DNA of 64,000 nt from Kytococcus schroeteri (GCF_002847825.1 NZ_PKIZ01000009.1:44340-108339), one strand, 5' to 3'. Numbered from the stretch's first letter, positions 16,192 through 25,393 are shown. Made by a program: numbers and translations. Notes: generated by a model not told the origin, from the sequence alone.

Positions 16192-17220
16192 ATGAGTGCA
16201 CAGGCCCCCTCCAGCGTCATCCTCGTCCGCGCCCTGAACTTCACCCCCAACCCCTCGACCGCCGCCGACAACGCGTTCCAGTCCGAGGTGGCCGAGGGCA
16301 CCGACGCCGCCACCGTGTCGCAGCAGGCCATCGCCGAGATGGACGCCCTGGCCGAGGCGCTGCGCGAGGCCGGCGTGACCGTGCACGTCTTCGAGGACGA
16401 CGAGCTCACCCGCCCCGACAGCGTGTTCCCCAACAACTGGGTCTCCACCCACGCCGGCGGCTACGTGGCCGTCTACCCGATGTACGCCTCCAACCGCCGC
16501 CTCGAGCGCCGCGCCGACGTGCTGGAGATGCTCAAGAGCACCTACCGCGTGCAGACGATCGTGGACTACTCCGGCCTGGAGCCCGACGGCATCTTCCTCG
16601 AGGGCACCGGCGCGATGGTGCTCGACCACGTCTCGCGCGTGGCCTACACCGCGCGCAGCCACCGCGCCGACGAGATGGTGCTGGAGCGCTTCTGCGCCGA
16701 CTTCGGCTACGAGCCCATGGCCTTCGACGCCGTGGACTCCGACGGCGTGCCGGTGTACCACACCAACGTCATCGCCACCATCGGCACGGACGTGGCCCTG
16801 TTCGCCCTGGACATGATCAAGGACGAGAAGCGTCGCTGGGCCGTGGGCGAGCGCCTCACGGTGAACGGCCGCAAGATCGTGGAGATCACCGAGGAGCAGG
16901 TGCGCGAGTTCGCCGGCAACGCCATCGAGCTCATGGGCAAGGACACCGACGGCAGGCCGCAGCGCATCATGGCGATGTCGGGCCGTGCCCGCCGCTCGCT
17001 GACCGACGCGCAGGTGGCCGCCATCGAGGAGTCCTGCCGCATCGTGGCCGTGGACATCCCCACCATCGAGCTGGCCGGTGGGTCCGTGCGCTGCATGATC
17101 GCCGGCATCCACCTGGACCGCCGCCGCGACGTCGAGGTGGAGTTCACCGAGGCCGTGCGCGCCATCGACGAGTTCCCGTCCACGCAGGACGGGCAGGACC
17201 TGGACGGCTCCGGCAAGTGA
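16192..17220 (+). CDS. ctlX: CtlX-type arginine-deiminase-related amidinohydrolase
   Basis: A 342-residue protein starting at ATG 16192. It belongs to the amidinotransferase/arginine deiminase superfamily, CtlX (citrulline-utilisation hydrolase) branch: VRALNFTPNPSTAADNAFQ, DSVFPNNWVSTHAGGYVAVYPMYASNRRLERR, LEPDGIFLEGTGAMVLDHVSRVAYTARSHRAD, VYHTNVIATIGTDVALFALD, and a C-terminal IELAGGSVRCMIAGIHL with the nucleophile Cys. The E-G-T-G and H-T-N segments carry the other catalytic residues. The substrate is probably an arginine- or citrulline-like compound. Its stop overlaps the RpiR regulator start (GTGA), linking it to the amine-catabolism cluster downstream. Confidence 0.85.
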   Translation: MSAQAPSSVILVRALNFTPNPSTAADNAFQSEVAEGTDAATVSQQAIAEMDALAEALREAGVTVHVFEDDELTRPDSVFPNNWVSTHAGGYVAVYPMYASNRRLERRADVLEMLKSTYRVQTIVDYSGLEPDGIFLEGTGAMVLDHVSRVAYTARSHRADEMVLERFCADFGYEPMAFDAVDSDGVPVYHTNVIATIGTDVALFALDMIKDEKRRWAVGERLTVNGRKIVEITEEQVREFAGNAIELMGKDTDGRPQRIMAMSGRARRSLTDAQVAAIEESCRIVAVDIPTIELAGGSVRCMIAGIHLDRRRDVEVEFTEAVRAIDEFPSTQDGQDLDGSGK

Positions 17221-18173
17221 GTGCGGGGTCGCCGAGGGAGGCGGCGCTCGCGGCGGAGGGTCTCACCGTCGCCGAGCGCACGCGGGCCGGCCTCGGCGAC
17301 CTGAGCGCGGGTGAGCGCAAGGTGGGGCGTGCGCTCCTCGCGCTCTACCCGATGGCGGGGCTCGAGACCGTCGCCGCCCTCGCGTCCCGGGCCGGCGTGA
17401 GCGCCCCCACCGTGGTGCGTTTCGTGGGGCGGCTCGGGTACGACGGGTACCCGGCCTTCCAGCGCGCGCTCATGCGCGAGGTGCAGGATCGCATGGGCTC
17501 GCCCGTGGAGCAGTACGCCGAGGGGCGGGACGTGCCCGAGGGGGGCGCCTTCCTGCCCTGGGCGGCGGACGTCTACACCGCCCGGGTGCGCGAGTCCTTC
17601 CACGAGGTGCCGCCGAGCGAGTTCGAGCGGGCCCTGGAGGTCCTCACCGACCCGCGCGCCCGCGTGCACGTGGTGGGCGGTCGCTTCAGCCACGTCCTGA
17701 GCGACTACCTGGTGGCGCACCTGCAGTGGCTGCGCCCCGGGGTGCGGGCCGTGCCGGCGGACGAGTTCTCGCGCGTCGCGCTGGTGGGGGACGCCGACGA
17801 GCACGACGTCCTCGTGGTCTTCGACTTCCGTCGTCACGACCCCAGCACCGTCCAGCTCGCCGAGCTGGCCCGGTCCGCCGGGGTCCGTGTCGTGCTGTTC
17901 ACCGACCCGTGGCTCTCGCCCGTGGCCGAGCTGGCGGAGGCCGTTCTGCCCACCCGGGTGGAGTCCCCGTCGCCCTTCGACTCGTTGGTGCCGGCCATGG
18001 CGCTGGTGGAGGCCGTGGTGACCGCGGTGACCGAGCGTCTGGCCGAGGAGGGGCGTCTGCGGGTGGAACGCCTCGAGGAGGTGCGCAGCCAGCTGGACCC
18101 GCACACGCCCTCGGCACTGGCGCCCCAGGAGGCCAGCACCGGACCCGCTGGCGGCGCGGAGACGGCTGGCTAA
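17217..18173 (+). CDS. MurR/RpiR-family transcriptional regulator
   Basis: A 318-residue protein starting at GTG 17217, overlapping the CtlX stop by 4 bases. The N-terminal winged HTH_6 domain (about 30-105) contains LSAGERKVGRALLALYPMAGLETVAALASRAGVSAPTVVRFVGRLGYDGYPAFQRALMREV, followed by a SIS domain (about 140-285) with VHVVGGRFSHVLSDYLVAHL and LVVFDFRRHDPSTVQLAELARSAGVRVVLFTD. Family members sense sugar phosphates or amino-acid-related ligands through SIS. Its position suggests control of the permease operon that starts 57 bases downstream. Confidence 0.92.
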   Translation: MSAGSPREAALAAEGLTVAERTRAGLGDLSAGERKVGRALLALYPMAGLETVAALASRAGVSAPTVVRFVGRLGYDGYPAFQRALMREVQDRMGSPVEQYAEGRDVPEGGAFLPWAADVYTARVRESFHEVPPSEFERALEVLTDPRARVHVVGGRFSHVLSDYLVAHLQWLRPGVRAVPADEFSRVALVGDADEHDVLVVFDFRRHDPSTVQLAELARSAGVRVVLFTDPWLSPVAELAEAVLPTRVESPSPFDSLVPAMALVEAVVTAVTERLAEEGRLRVERLEEVRSQLDPHTPSALAPQEASTGPAGGAETAG

Positions 18174-18230
18174 TAAACATTTCGTAACGACCTCTTGACG
18201 GTCGATGTGTGTGATCTGTTTCATGGCGAC

Positions 18231-19688
18231 ATGAGCACTCACACCGATCCCGCACGCGTGGCGGGGCCCGACGAGCCGCAGCTCGGCGCCGGCGGCCGTG
18301 GCCTGGGCGTCTGGGAGGTCGCAGCCCTCTCCGTCGGGTTCATGGGGCCGGTCATGGCCATGTCCCTCAACGGCATCGGCATCGCGGGCCTCGTCGGCAC
18401 CGCCGTGCCCTTCACCTTCCTCGTCTCCTTCGTGGGCACCCTGCTGGTGGCCTACGCCTTCGTGCGCCTGACGCGCCACTTCACGCACGCCGGCAGCGTC
18501 TACGCCCTCTCCGGGGTGACCCTCGGTCCGCGCGCAGGCTTCTTCGGCGGGTTCGCCCTTCTGGGCACCTACCTCTTCTTCGCCGCCTGCATCGCCGGTG
18601 CCTGTGCCGTCTTCTTCGAGGCGATGCTGGAGCAGTTCGGGGTGACCATGCCGTTCTGGGGCTGGCTCCTCGTGGCCATCGCAGTGGCCGCGCTGACCCT
18701 GGTGCTCAACCTGCGCGAGTCCACGGTCACCACCCGCACCCTGCTCGTCATCGGCATGGCCGGGATCCTCGCGATGGTGGTGCTCGCCGTGGTCATCGTG
18801 GCCAAGGTGGCCTCCGGCTCCGCCCCGGTCTCCACCGGGGTGGACCTGAGCACCCTCACGCCGGGCGAGAACTCGTGGAACGCGGTCATGACCGCCTCGG
18901 TGTTCGGCTTCCTCTCGTGGGCCGGCTTCGAGTCCGGGACCTCGCTGGCCGAGGAGTCCCGCGACCCCAAGCGCACCATCCCGCGGGCCCTGCTCGGTGC
19001 CGTGGTGCTGGCCGGCGTGCTCTACACCTTCGTGATGTTCGCCCAGACCATCGGCTACGGCACCGACGCCGCCGGCCAGGAGGCCTTCGCCGGTGCCAGC
19101 TCCACCCTTACCGACCTGGGGGCCAGCTACCTCGGGCGCTGGTTCGCCGTGCTCATCTCGGTGGTGGCGTTCCTCGTGGCGCTCGCCTCCCTGCTCAGCT
19201 CGGTGGCCGCCGCCGCACGGCTGCTGTTCGCCCTGGCCCGCGACGGCTTCGGCCCCTCCGTGCTGGCCCGCACCGACGCCCGCACCGGGGTCCCCACCGT
19301 GGCCACGGCGACGGTCGTCGGCACCACGCTGGCGCTGGTGTTCCTGCTCGCCGGGCTCCGGGGCGGGCCGGTGGAGGTCTACTACTGGTACGCCACCATC
19401 GCCACCCTGTGCATGGTCGTCGCCTACGGCATGACCTCGGTGGGCGTGCTGCGCCACGCCTTCCGTCCGGGCTCCGGCATCGCGCGGTGGGAGGCCCTCG
19501 TGCCCGTGCTGGGCCTGGCCTACCTCGGCTACGTGTACCTCGTGCAGGTCACCGGCCAGGAGGCCCCGTACACCTACTTCCCCTGGATCGCAGGGGCCTG
19601 GTGCCTGCTGGGCGCCGTCGTCATCTTCGCCAAGCCCCGTCTGGCCGAGCGCATCGGCGCCCGGCTGACGGCCGAGGACCTGGAGTGA
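18231..19688 (+). CDS. APC-superfamily amino acid/amine permease
   Basis: A 485-residue integral membrane protein starting at ATG 18231, with about 12 hydrophobic segments and the family N-terminal pattern LGVWEVAALSVGFMGPVMAMSLNG, then FVRLTRHFTHAGSVYALSG and FGFLSWAGFESGTSLAEESRDPKRTIPRALLGAV. These match APC permeases of the PuuP/YhdG type that import amino acids or polyamines by proton symport. The short upstream gap contains TTGACG (18195-18200), a good -35, and an AT-rich patch (TAATAAACATTT at 18172-18183) that stands out from the GC-rich surroundings and may hold the regulator site. The stop lies 5 bases before the next gene. Confidence 0.9.
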   Translation: MSTHTDPARVAGPDEPQLGAGGRGLGVWEVAALSVGFMGPVMAMSLNGIGIAGLVGTAVPFTFLVSFVGTLLVAYAFVRLTRHFTHAGSVYALSGVTLGPRAGFFGGFALLGTYLFFAACIAGACAVFFEAMLEQFGVTMPFWGWLLVAIAVAALTLVLNLRESTVTTRTLLVIGMAGILAMVVLAVVIVAKVASGSAPVSTGVDLSTLTPGENSWNAVMTASVFGFLSWAGFESGTSLAEESRDPKRTIPRALLGAVVLAGVLYTFVMFAQTIGYGTDAAGQEAFAGASSTLTDLGASYLGRWFAVLISVVAFLVALASLLSSVAAAARLLFALARDGFGPSVLARTDARTGVPTVATATVVGTTLALVFLLAGLRGGPVEVYYWYATIATLCMVVAYGMTSVGVLRHAFRPGSGIARWEALVPVLGLAYLGYVYLVQVTGQEAPYTYFPWIAGAWCLLGAVVIFAKPRLAERIGARLTAEDLE

Positions 19689-19693
19689 ACACC

Positions 19694-21019
19694 ATGTGCG
19701 AGAACCCGCAGTGCCCGACCACCGACGACCTCACCCCGCTCACCTTCGTGGCCACGAGCGACCTCACCGCCGTCACCAAGGGACGCGCACTCCCCTCGGC
19801 CAACCTGGGGGAGAAGGACACCACCGGCTGGGTGCCCGCGAACCTGGGCATCGGCACCGGTGGCCACATCGCCGAGAAAATCCCGTTCGGGTCCACCGGG
19901 GACCTGCGCCTGCGCCCCGACCGTGCGGCGAGCTACCCCCTGCGGGGTGTGCCCGGGAAGCCCGACACCACCATCGTGTTCGCCGACGTCATCACCACCA
20001 CCGGTGAGCCGTGGGGCTGCTGTCCGCGCACCTTCCTACGGGACACGGTGGCGGCCCTGCAGGAGGAGTTCGGCGTCACCGTCAAGGCCTCCTTCGAGCA
20101 CGAGTTCATGGACCGCGACGCCACTGACACCCACCACCCCTTCTCGTGGCGCTCCTACCGGGCCGCCGAACCGCTCGGGTCGCGCGTGGTCACCGCGATG
20201 CAGGCTTCCGGGCTGGAGCCGGAGAACTGGCTGCCCGAGTACGGCCTGCACCAGTACGAGGTCACCATGAAGCCCACCGACCCCGTGGCGGCGGCGGACC
20301 GCGCCATCGTGGTGCGCGACCTGGTGCGCGACGTGTTCGCCTCGGCCGGGCGCCGTGCCTCGTTCACCCCGATGCTGATCCCCGGGGAGTCCGGCAACGG
20401 CGTGCACGTGCACTTCAGCCTGAGCGACGCGCAGGGGCGCAACGTGTTCTTCGACGACTCCCGCCCCGGGCGCCTGTCGGAGTTCGGCGGCCGCTTCGCC
20501 GGCGGCATCCTGGAGCGTGCCCGCTCGCTGGCCGCGCTGTTCGCGCCGCTCTCGGCCTCCTACCTGCGCCTGCGTCCCCACCAGTGGGCCTCGGCCGGCA
20601 TCTTCCTGGGCCTGCACAACCGGGAGGCCCTGCTGCGCCTGTGCCCCACGGTGGAGATCGACGGACGGGACCCCGAGCCGCAGCTGCACTTCGAGTTCCG
20701 TGGCGGTGACGTGGGGGCCAACCCGTGGCTGCTACTCGGCGTCGTCCTGCGCGCCGGCCTCGAGGGCCTGCGCCAGCAGACCGAGCCCGCCCGGGTGCGG
20801 GAGGGAGAGGTGGACCTCACCGACGGTGCCGACGGCATCCCGGAGTTCCCCCACTCCCTCGAGGAGGCGCTGCAGCTGTTCGAGGCCGACGAGGAGGTGC
20901 GCGGCTGGTTCGACCCGGACCTGGTGGAGACCTTCCTGCGCATCAAGCGCGAGGAGCTCGCGGAGGTGTCCTCCCTGAGCGACACCGAGACCTGTGAGTG
21001 GTACGCCCGTGTCTACTGA
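19694..21019 (+). CDS. Glutamine-synthetase-family ligase (gamma-glutamyl-amine synthetase-like)
   Basis: A 441-residue protein; ATG 19694 is chosen because GGAG lies 8 bases upstream (GTG 19685 is in frame but has no ribosome site). The GS catalytic domain is clear: KASFEHEFM, YGLHQYEVTMKPTDPVAAADRAIVVRDLVRDVFA, FTPMLIPGESGNGVHVHFSL (ATP/metal-site HVHFS), YLRLRPHQWASAGIFLGLHNREALLRLCP and LHFEFRGGDVGANPWLLLGVVLRAGLEGL. The N-terminal region and the loop replacing the classical N-A-P-R-L motif differ from housekeeping GlnA, as in PuuA, GlnA3 and FluG-type enzymes that glutamylate amines. It lies between an APC permease and a FluG-like amidohydrolase. Confidence 0.85.
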   Translation: MCENPQCPTTDDLTPLTFVATSDLTAVTKGRALPSANLGEKDTTGWVPANLGIGTGGHIAEKIPFGSTGDLRLRPDRAASYPLRGVPGKPDTTIVFADVITTTGEPWGCCPRTFLRDTVAALQEEFGVTVKASFEHEFMDRDATDTHHPFSWRSYRAAEPLGSRVVTAMQASGLEPENWLPEYGLHQYEVTMKPTDPVAAADRAIVVRDLVRDVFASAGRRASFTPMLIPGESGNGVHVHFSLSDAQGRNVFFDDSRPGRLSEFGGRFAGGILERARSLAALFAPLSASYLRLRPHQWASAGIFLGLHNREALLRLCPTVEIDGRDPEPQLHFEFRGGDVGANPWLLLGVVLRAGLEGLRQQTEPARVREGEVDLTDGADGIPEFPHSLEEALQLFEADEEVRGWFDPDLVETFLRIKREELAEVSSLSDTETCEWYARVY

Positions 21020-22151
21020 GGCACTGGACCTGGGCGCCCTGGAGCTGGTGGACCACCACTGCCACGGCGTGGTGACCACCGACCTGGACCGGGCCGGGAT
21101 GGAGGACCTCCTCACGGAGTCCGACGCCCCGGCCCCGGCCGGCACCACCTTCTTCGACACGCAGCTGGGCTTCGCGGTGCGGCGCGAGTGCGCACCGGTG
21201 CTCGACCTGCCCCCGTTCGCCGTCCCGGAGGACTACGTGGCGCGGCGGGCCGACCTGGGGGCGGCCGAGGTGAACCGTCGCCTGCTGCGCGCGGCCGGCA
21301 TCGGGACCTACGTCATCGAGACCGGGCACCGATCCGATGAGATCCTCACGCCCGAGCAGATGGCGGAGGTGACCGGCGCCGGCCACGCCGAGGTGGTGCG
21401 TCTGGAGGTGATCGCCGAGCAGGTGGCCGCCCGCGTGGAGCCGGCGGACTTCCCGGCGGCCTACCGGGCGGCGCTCGACGACGCCCTGCGTACCGCGGTG
21501 GGGGTCAAGACCATCGCGGCGTACCGGGGCGGGCTCGACCTCGACCCCGAGCGTCCCACCGACGACGAGGTGGTGGCCGCCGTGGCCGCCTGGACCCGGT
21601 GTGCGGAGGGGCCACTGCGGCTCACCGACCCGGTGCTCGTCCGCTTCGGCTGGTGGGAGGCGGTGGACCGCCAGGCGGTGGTGCAGGTGCACGTGGGGTA
21701 CGGCGACCCGGACGTGGACCTCCACCGGTGCAACCCCCTGCTCATGACCGAGCTGTTCCGCCGGACCCGGGGGACGGGGGTGCGTTTCGCCCTGCTGCAC
21801 TGCTACCCCTACCACCGTGAGGCCGGCTACCTGGCCCACGTCTTCGAGCACGTGTACTGCGACGTGGGGCTGGCGGTGAACTTCACCGGCGCCCAGTCGC
21901 CGCAGGTGGTCGCCGAGTCGCTGGAGCTCACCCCGTTCCACAAGGCCCTGTTCTCCTCCGACGCGTTCGGGGCCGCCGAGCTCTACCATCTCGGGGCCCT
22001 GCTCTTCCGCCGAGGCCTCGGACAGGCCCTGAGCGAGTGGGGGAGGACCGCCGGCTGGCCCACCGAGGAGCAACTGCGCGTGGCCCGCATGGTGGGATCG
22101 GAGAACGCCCGCCGCCTGTACCGCCTCGAGAACCCCACCACCGGAGGGTGA
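20994..22151 (+). CDS. FluG-like amidohydrolase (metal-dependent hydrolase)
   Basis: A protein of about 385 residues, overlapping the GS gene; starts at GTG 20994 or GTG 21009 (the latter removes five residues). It is an amidohydrolase-2-type TIM barrel: ELVDHHCHGVV provides the HxH metal pair, VVQVHVGYGDPDVDLHRCNP a further His, LLHCYPYHREAGYLAHVFEHVYCDVGL another His, and FSSDAFG the catalytic Asp. This domain is fused to a GS domain in fungal FluG; here the two are separate but translationally coupled. A role in hydrolysing the gamma-glutamylated product or a related amide is likely by context but not proven. Confidence 0.85.
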   Translation: MSGTPVSTEALDLGALELVDHHCHGVVTTDLDRAGMEDLLTESDAPAPAGTTFFDTQLGFAVRRECAPVLDLPPFAVPEDYVARRADLGAAEVNRRLLRAAGIGTYVIETGHRSDEILTPEQMAEVTGAGHAEVVRLEVIAEQVAARVEPADFPAAYRAALDDALRTAVGVKTIAAYRGGLDLDPERPTDDEVVAAVAAWTRCAEGPLRLTDPVLVRFGWWEAVDRQAVVQVHVGYGDPDVDLHRCNPLLMTELFRRTRGTGVRFALLHCYPYHREAGYLAHVFEHVYCDVGLAVNFTGAQSPQVVAESLELTPFHKALFSSDAFGAAELYHLGALLFRRGLGQALSEWGRTAGWPTEEQLRVARMVGSENARRLYRLENPTTGG

Positions 22152-22155
22152 CTGC

Positions 22156-23370
22156 ATGACTGACGCCGCCCACCCGACCGCCACTGCCCTGCCGGGGCTG
22201 GAGGACCTGCAGGAGCGCTGGACGAGCGCCCTGGAGGACCACCTGCCCGATGCCGTGGAGCTGCGCCACCGCGTGCACGCCGACCCGCGCGTCTCCGGGG
22301 AGGAGGAGGACACCGCCCGCCTGGTGGAGGAGGCCCTCGGCATCCCCATGGCGCGCCTGGCCGACGTGGGGCGCATCGGGCGCATCGGCCCGCAGGAGGG
22401 GCCGGCCGTCCTCGTGCGCGGGGAGCTCGACGCCCTGCCACTGGCCGAGGAGACGGGGGCTGCCTTCGCGGCCTCGAACGGGGCCATGCACGCCTGCGGA
22501 CACGACGTCCACCTGGCCGCCCTGGTGGCCGTGGTGCGTGCCGCCCGGGGCCTCGACCTCCCCCTGGGCCTGGTGCCCTTCCTGCAGCCACGCGAGGAGA
22601 CCTACCCGTCCGGAGCGCGTGATGCGGTGGAGTCCGGTGAGCTGGAGCGCCTGGGAGTGGCCGCCGCCGTCGGGGCCCACGTGCACCCGGCGGTGCCGCC
22701 CGGACAGGTGGCCACCGGTGGGGGCGTCGTGAACGCGGCGGCCGACGAGCTGCACATCACCATCACCGGTCAGGGCGGCCACGGGGCCTACCCGCATCGA
22801 GCGTCCGACCCGGTGGCCGCGCTGGCCCACACGCTGCTGGCGCTGCAGGAGGTGGTGCGGCGGCACGTGTCCCCGATGCGGCCGGCCACCCTCTCGGTGG
22901 GGCACGTGCAGGCCGGTGCGGCGAGCGCCAACGTACTGCCCTCCCGGGCCGTGGTGCTGGCCACGCTCCGCACCACCGACGCGACCGACCGGCAGGTGGT
23001 GCTGCGCGAGGTGCAGCGGGCCGTGGCGGCGCAGGCCGAGGTGTTCGGCACCACGGCCGAGGTGCGTGTGGTGCCCGGGGAGCCGGTGCTCGACAACGAC
23101 GTGCAGCTCGTGGAGCACATGGACGCCTGGCTGGTGCGTGCCGGCATCGAGCCCACGGAGCCGATGCGCTCCCTGGGGGCCGACGACTTCTCCTACCTGG
23201 GGGAGCAGGTGCCGGCGGTGATGTCCTTCGTGGGCGTGCGCGTGGAGGGCCACGACGAGCCCCCGCAGCTGCACACCCCGGCCTTCCTGCCCACGGACGA
23301 GGCGGTGCGTGACGTGGCCCGGGCGATGGTGGCCGGCTACCTCGGGGCCGTCCAGCGGCTGGGGGCGTGA
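22156..23370 (+). CDS. M20-family amidohydrolase/peptidase
   Basis: A 404-residue protein starting at ATG 22156, four bases after the previous stop. It is an M20D-type amidohydrolase: ELRHRVHADPRVSGEE, VLVRGELDALPLAEETG, MHACGHDVHLAALVAVVRAA (first metal ligands), FLQPREETYPSGARDAVE (catalytic Glu pair), and a C-terminal FSYLGEQVPAVMSFVGVRVEG ... QLHTPAFLPTDEAV (distal His). The dimerisation insert (TITGQGGHGAYPHRASDPVAALAH) is intact. Such enzymes remove acyl or aminoacyl groups from amino acids and amines. It is encoded within the GS-amidohydrolase-aminotransferase operon, and its stop overlaps the next ATG. Confidence 0.9.
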   Translation: MTDAAHPTATALPGLEDLQERWTSALEDHLPDAVELRHRVHADPRVSGEEEDTARLVEEALGIPMARLADVGRIGRIGPQEGPAVLVRGELDALPLAEETGAAFAASNGAMHACGHDVHLAALVAVVRAARGLDLPLGLVPFLQPREETYPSGARDAVESGELERLGVAAAVGAHVHPAVPPGQVATGGGVVNAAADELHITITGQGGHGAYPHRASDPVAALAHTLLALQEVVRRHVSPMRPATLSVGHVQAGAASANVLPSRAVVLATLRTTDATDRQVVLREVQRAVAAQAEVFGTTAEVRVVPGEPVLDNDVQLVEHMDAWLVRAGIEPTEPMRSLGADDFSYLGEQVPAVMSFVGVRVEGHDEPPQLHTPAFLPTDEAVRDVARAMVAGYLGAVQRLGA

Positions 23371-24698
23371 TGGCCGCCCCGACGACCGATGCCGCGTGGT
23401 ACGCCCAGGACGAGCGGCTGCTGGCCGGGGTGGAGAAGCTGCGCTTCTTCCCGCAGGTGGCGGCCTCCGGGCAGGGTGCCGTGCTCACCACCCCGGAGGG
23501 GCGCCAGGTGCTGGACCTCAGCGCCAGCTGGACCGCGACCGGTCTGGGGCTGGGCCACCCGGGCGTGGCCGATGCCGTGTCCCGGGCCGTCCGCGCCCCG
23601 GCGGGTGGGTCGCTGCTCTCGGGCACGCACCCCGATGCCGTGCTGCTGGCCCGGGAGCTGCTCGCGGTCGTGCCCACGCGGGGCGAGGACCGGCAGGTCT
23701 ACCTGGGGCACGCCGGCTCAGACGCCAACGACATGGCCGTGGCCGCCGCCCGTCACGCCACCGGACGCGAGCGCATCGTGGCCTTCCGCGGCGGGTACCA
23801 CGGCGGCATCGGGCGGTCGCGGGGCGTCTCGGGCGTGCACGTGGAGGCCGGGGTGCCGGCCGAGGACGGGTTGGTGCTCGTGCCCTACCCCGACCCCTAC
23901 CGGCCCTGGTGCGAGGGGGACCTCCTTGCCGCGACCTTGTCGGAGGTGCGGGAGGCGTTGTCCGCCGGTGACGTGGCCGCGGTGATGGTGGAGCCCATCC
24001 AGTGCGACGGTGGCGTGGTGGTGCCACCGGACGGGTTCCTGCCCGGGCTGCGTGCCCTGTGCGACGAGTTCGGCACCCTGCTGGTGGTCGACGAGGTGAA
24101 GGCGGGGATGGGCCGCACCGGCCACCTGCTGGCCCACCGCCACGAGCAGGTGGAGGCCGACCTGGTGACCCTGGGCAAGGCGCTGGGCAACGGGCTGCCG
24201 GTCTCGGCGACCGTCGGCCCGACCGCCGCGCTGGGCACGCCGGTGGCCAGTGCGCTCATGACCACGGTGGGCAACCCCGTGTGCTGCGCCGCCGCGCGGG
24301 CTGTCCTCGCCGCCCTCGCCGACGGGGAGCTGGCCGCGCGGGCCGTGGCCCTCGGGGACCGGGCACGTGCGCGACTGAACGACTACCTCGCCTCGGGCCG
24401 GCCCGGGGCGGCCCGGGTCGGCGACGTCCGTGGCCGTGGCCTGCTGCTCGGGGTGGAGCTGGTGGAGGCCGGGTCCACGGATCCCGATGCGGCGCTCGCG
24501 GCGACCACGAGCTTCGCCGGCTGGGGCCATGGAGTGGTGGCCTACCCGGTGCGCGACAACGTCCTGGAGATCACGCCGCCGCTCACCATCGGCGAGGAGG
24601 AGCTGGACCTCGCACTCGACCGGCTGCTCGACGCGCTCGACGCCGCGGCCCGTGGCGAGGTGGACCCGGCCGATCTCGCGGCATACTCCGGATGGTGA
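23370..24698 (+). CDS. Class III PLP-dependent aminotransferase
   Basis: A 442-residue protein starting at ATG 23370 (TGATG overlap with the upstream stop). It is a class III aminotransferase of the GABA/ornithine type: HAGSDANDMAVAAARHATGRERIVAFRGGYHGG for cofactor binding, LLVVDEVKAGMGRTG with the PLP-pyridine Asp, and VTLGKALGNGLPVSATVGP with the Schiff-base Lys. The C-terminus VRGRGLLLGVEL ... DNVLEITPPLTIGEEELD is typical. It likely deaminates an omega-amino group of the compound processed by the operon, like PuuE in putrescine breakdown. It is the last gene of the cluster; a methyltransferase gene follows. Confidence 0.92.
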   Translation: MAAPTTDAAWYAQDERLLAGVEKLRFFPQVAASGQGAVLTTPEGRQVLDLSASWTATGLGLGHPGVADAVSRAVRAPAGGSLLSGTHPDAVLLARELLAVVPTRGEDRQVYLGHAGSDANDMAVAAARHATGRERIVAFRGGYHGGIGRSRGVSGVHVEAGVPAEDGLVLVPYPDPYRPWCEGDLLAATLSEVREALSAGDVAAVMVEPIQCDGGVVVPPDGFLPGLRALCDEFGTLLVVDEVKAGMGRTGHLLAHRHEQVEADLVTLGKALGNGLPVSATVGPTAALGTPVASALMTTVGNPVCCAAARAVLAALADGELAARAVALGDRARARLNDYLASGRPGAARVGDVRGRGLLLGVELVEAGSTDPDAALAATTSFAGWGHGVVAYPVRDNVLEITPPLTIGEEELDLALDRLLDALDAAARGEVDPADLAAYSGW

Positions 24699-24742
24699 CG
24701 GGGAACCTCACCCGTCGCGCACCCACCGGCCAGGAGACCTCC

Positions 24743-25393
24743 GTGCCCGAGCACCCGCACCACGACCCCGCCCACCACGGCAGCCACTTCGACGACCGCG
24801 CGGCCACCTGGGACGGCACCCCCGGCAAGCGCGAGGAGGCGGCCGCCGTGGCCGGTGCCGTGGTCGACGCGCTCGACCTGCGCGGCGACGAGCGGCTGCT
24901 GGAGTACGGCGCTGGCACCGGGCTGGTGGCCGCTGCCCTGGCCGACCACGTGGGCCGGGTGACCTTGGCCGACGCCTCGGCGGGCATGCTCGCGGTGATG
25001 CGCGCCAAGGTGGCCGAGGGCGACCTGCCCGCCGGCACCCGCGTGCTCGAGCTCGACCTCGCCCACGATGCCGTGCCCTGCGAGCGCTTCGACGTGGTGG
25101 TCTGCAGCCTGGTGCTGCATCACCTGGTCGAGGTGCCGCCGGTGCTCGGCGCCCTGCACGACCTCCTCGCCGAGGGCGGCCACCTCGCGGTGCTCGACCT
25201 GGACACCGACCCGGACGGTTCCTTCCACGCCCAGGTGGACGACTTCCACGGCCACGACGGGTTCGACCGCGAGCAGTTCAGCCTCTGGCTGGCCGACGCC
25301 GGGTTCGAGCGGGTGACGGTGGTCGACGGTGTGGCCGTGACCAAGCCGGATGGCGACTACCCGACCTTCCTGGCCACGGCCCGCCGCGCCTGA
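24743..25393 (+). CDS. Class I SAM-dependent methyltransferase
   Basis: A 216-residue protein; GTG 24743 is preferred because AGGAGACCTCC precedes it, although ATG 24692 (17 residues longer) is in frame. The N-terminus is His-rich (EHPHHDPAHHGSHFDDRAATWD). The Rossmann SAM site is LLEYGAGTGLVAAALA, followed by VTLADASAGMLAVMRAKV, LDLAHDAVPCERFDVVVCSLVLHHL and LLAEGGHLAVLDLD, the UbiE/Methyltransf_11 pattern. The target is unknown. It may be read from the upstream aminotransferase operon but is functionally unrelated as far as can be seen. Confidence 0.88.
   Translation: MPEHPHHDPAHHGSHFDDRAATWDGTPGKREEAAAVAGAVVDALDLRGDERLLEYGAGTGLVAAALADHVGRVTLADASAGMLAVMRAKVAEGDLPAGTRVLELDLAHDAVPCERFDVVVCSLVLHHLVEVPPVLGALHDLLAEGGHLAVLDLDTDPDGSFHAQVDDFHGHDGFDREQFSLWLADAGFERVTVVDGVAVTKPDGDYPTFLATARRA

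Noticed and set aside
16707..19457. A 916-codon minus-strand open frame opposite CtlX, RpiR and permease genes
   Set aside because: His/Gly/Glu-rich shadow translation of three recognisable genes on the other strand.
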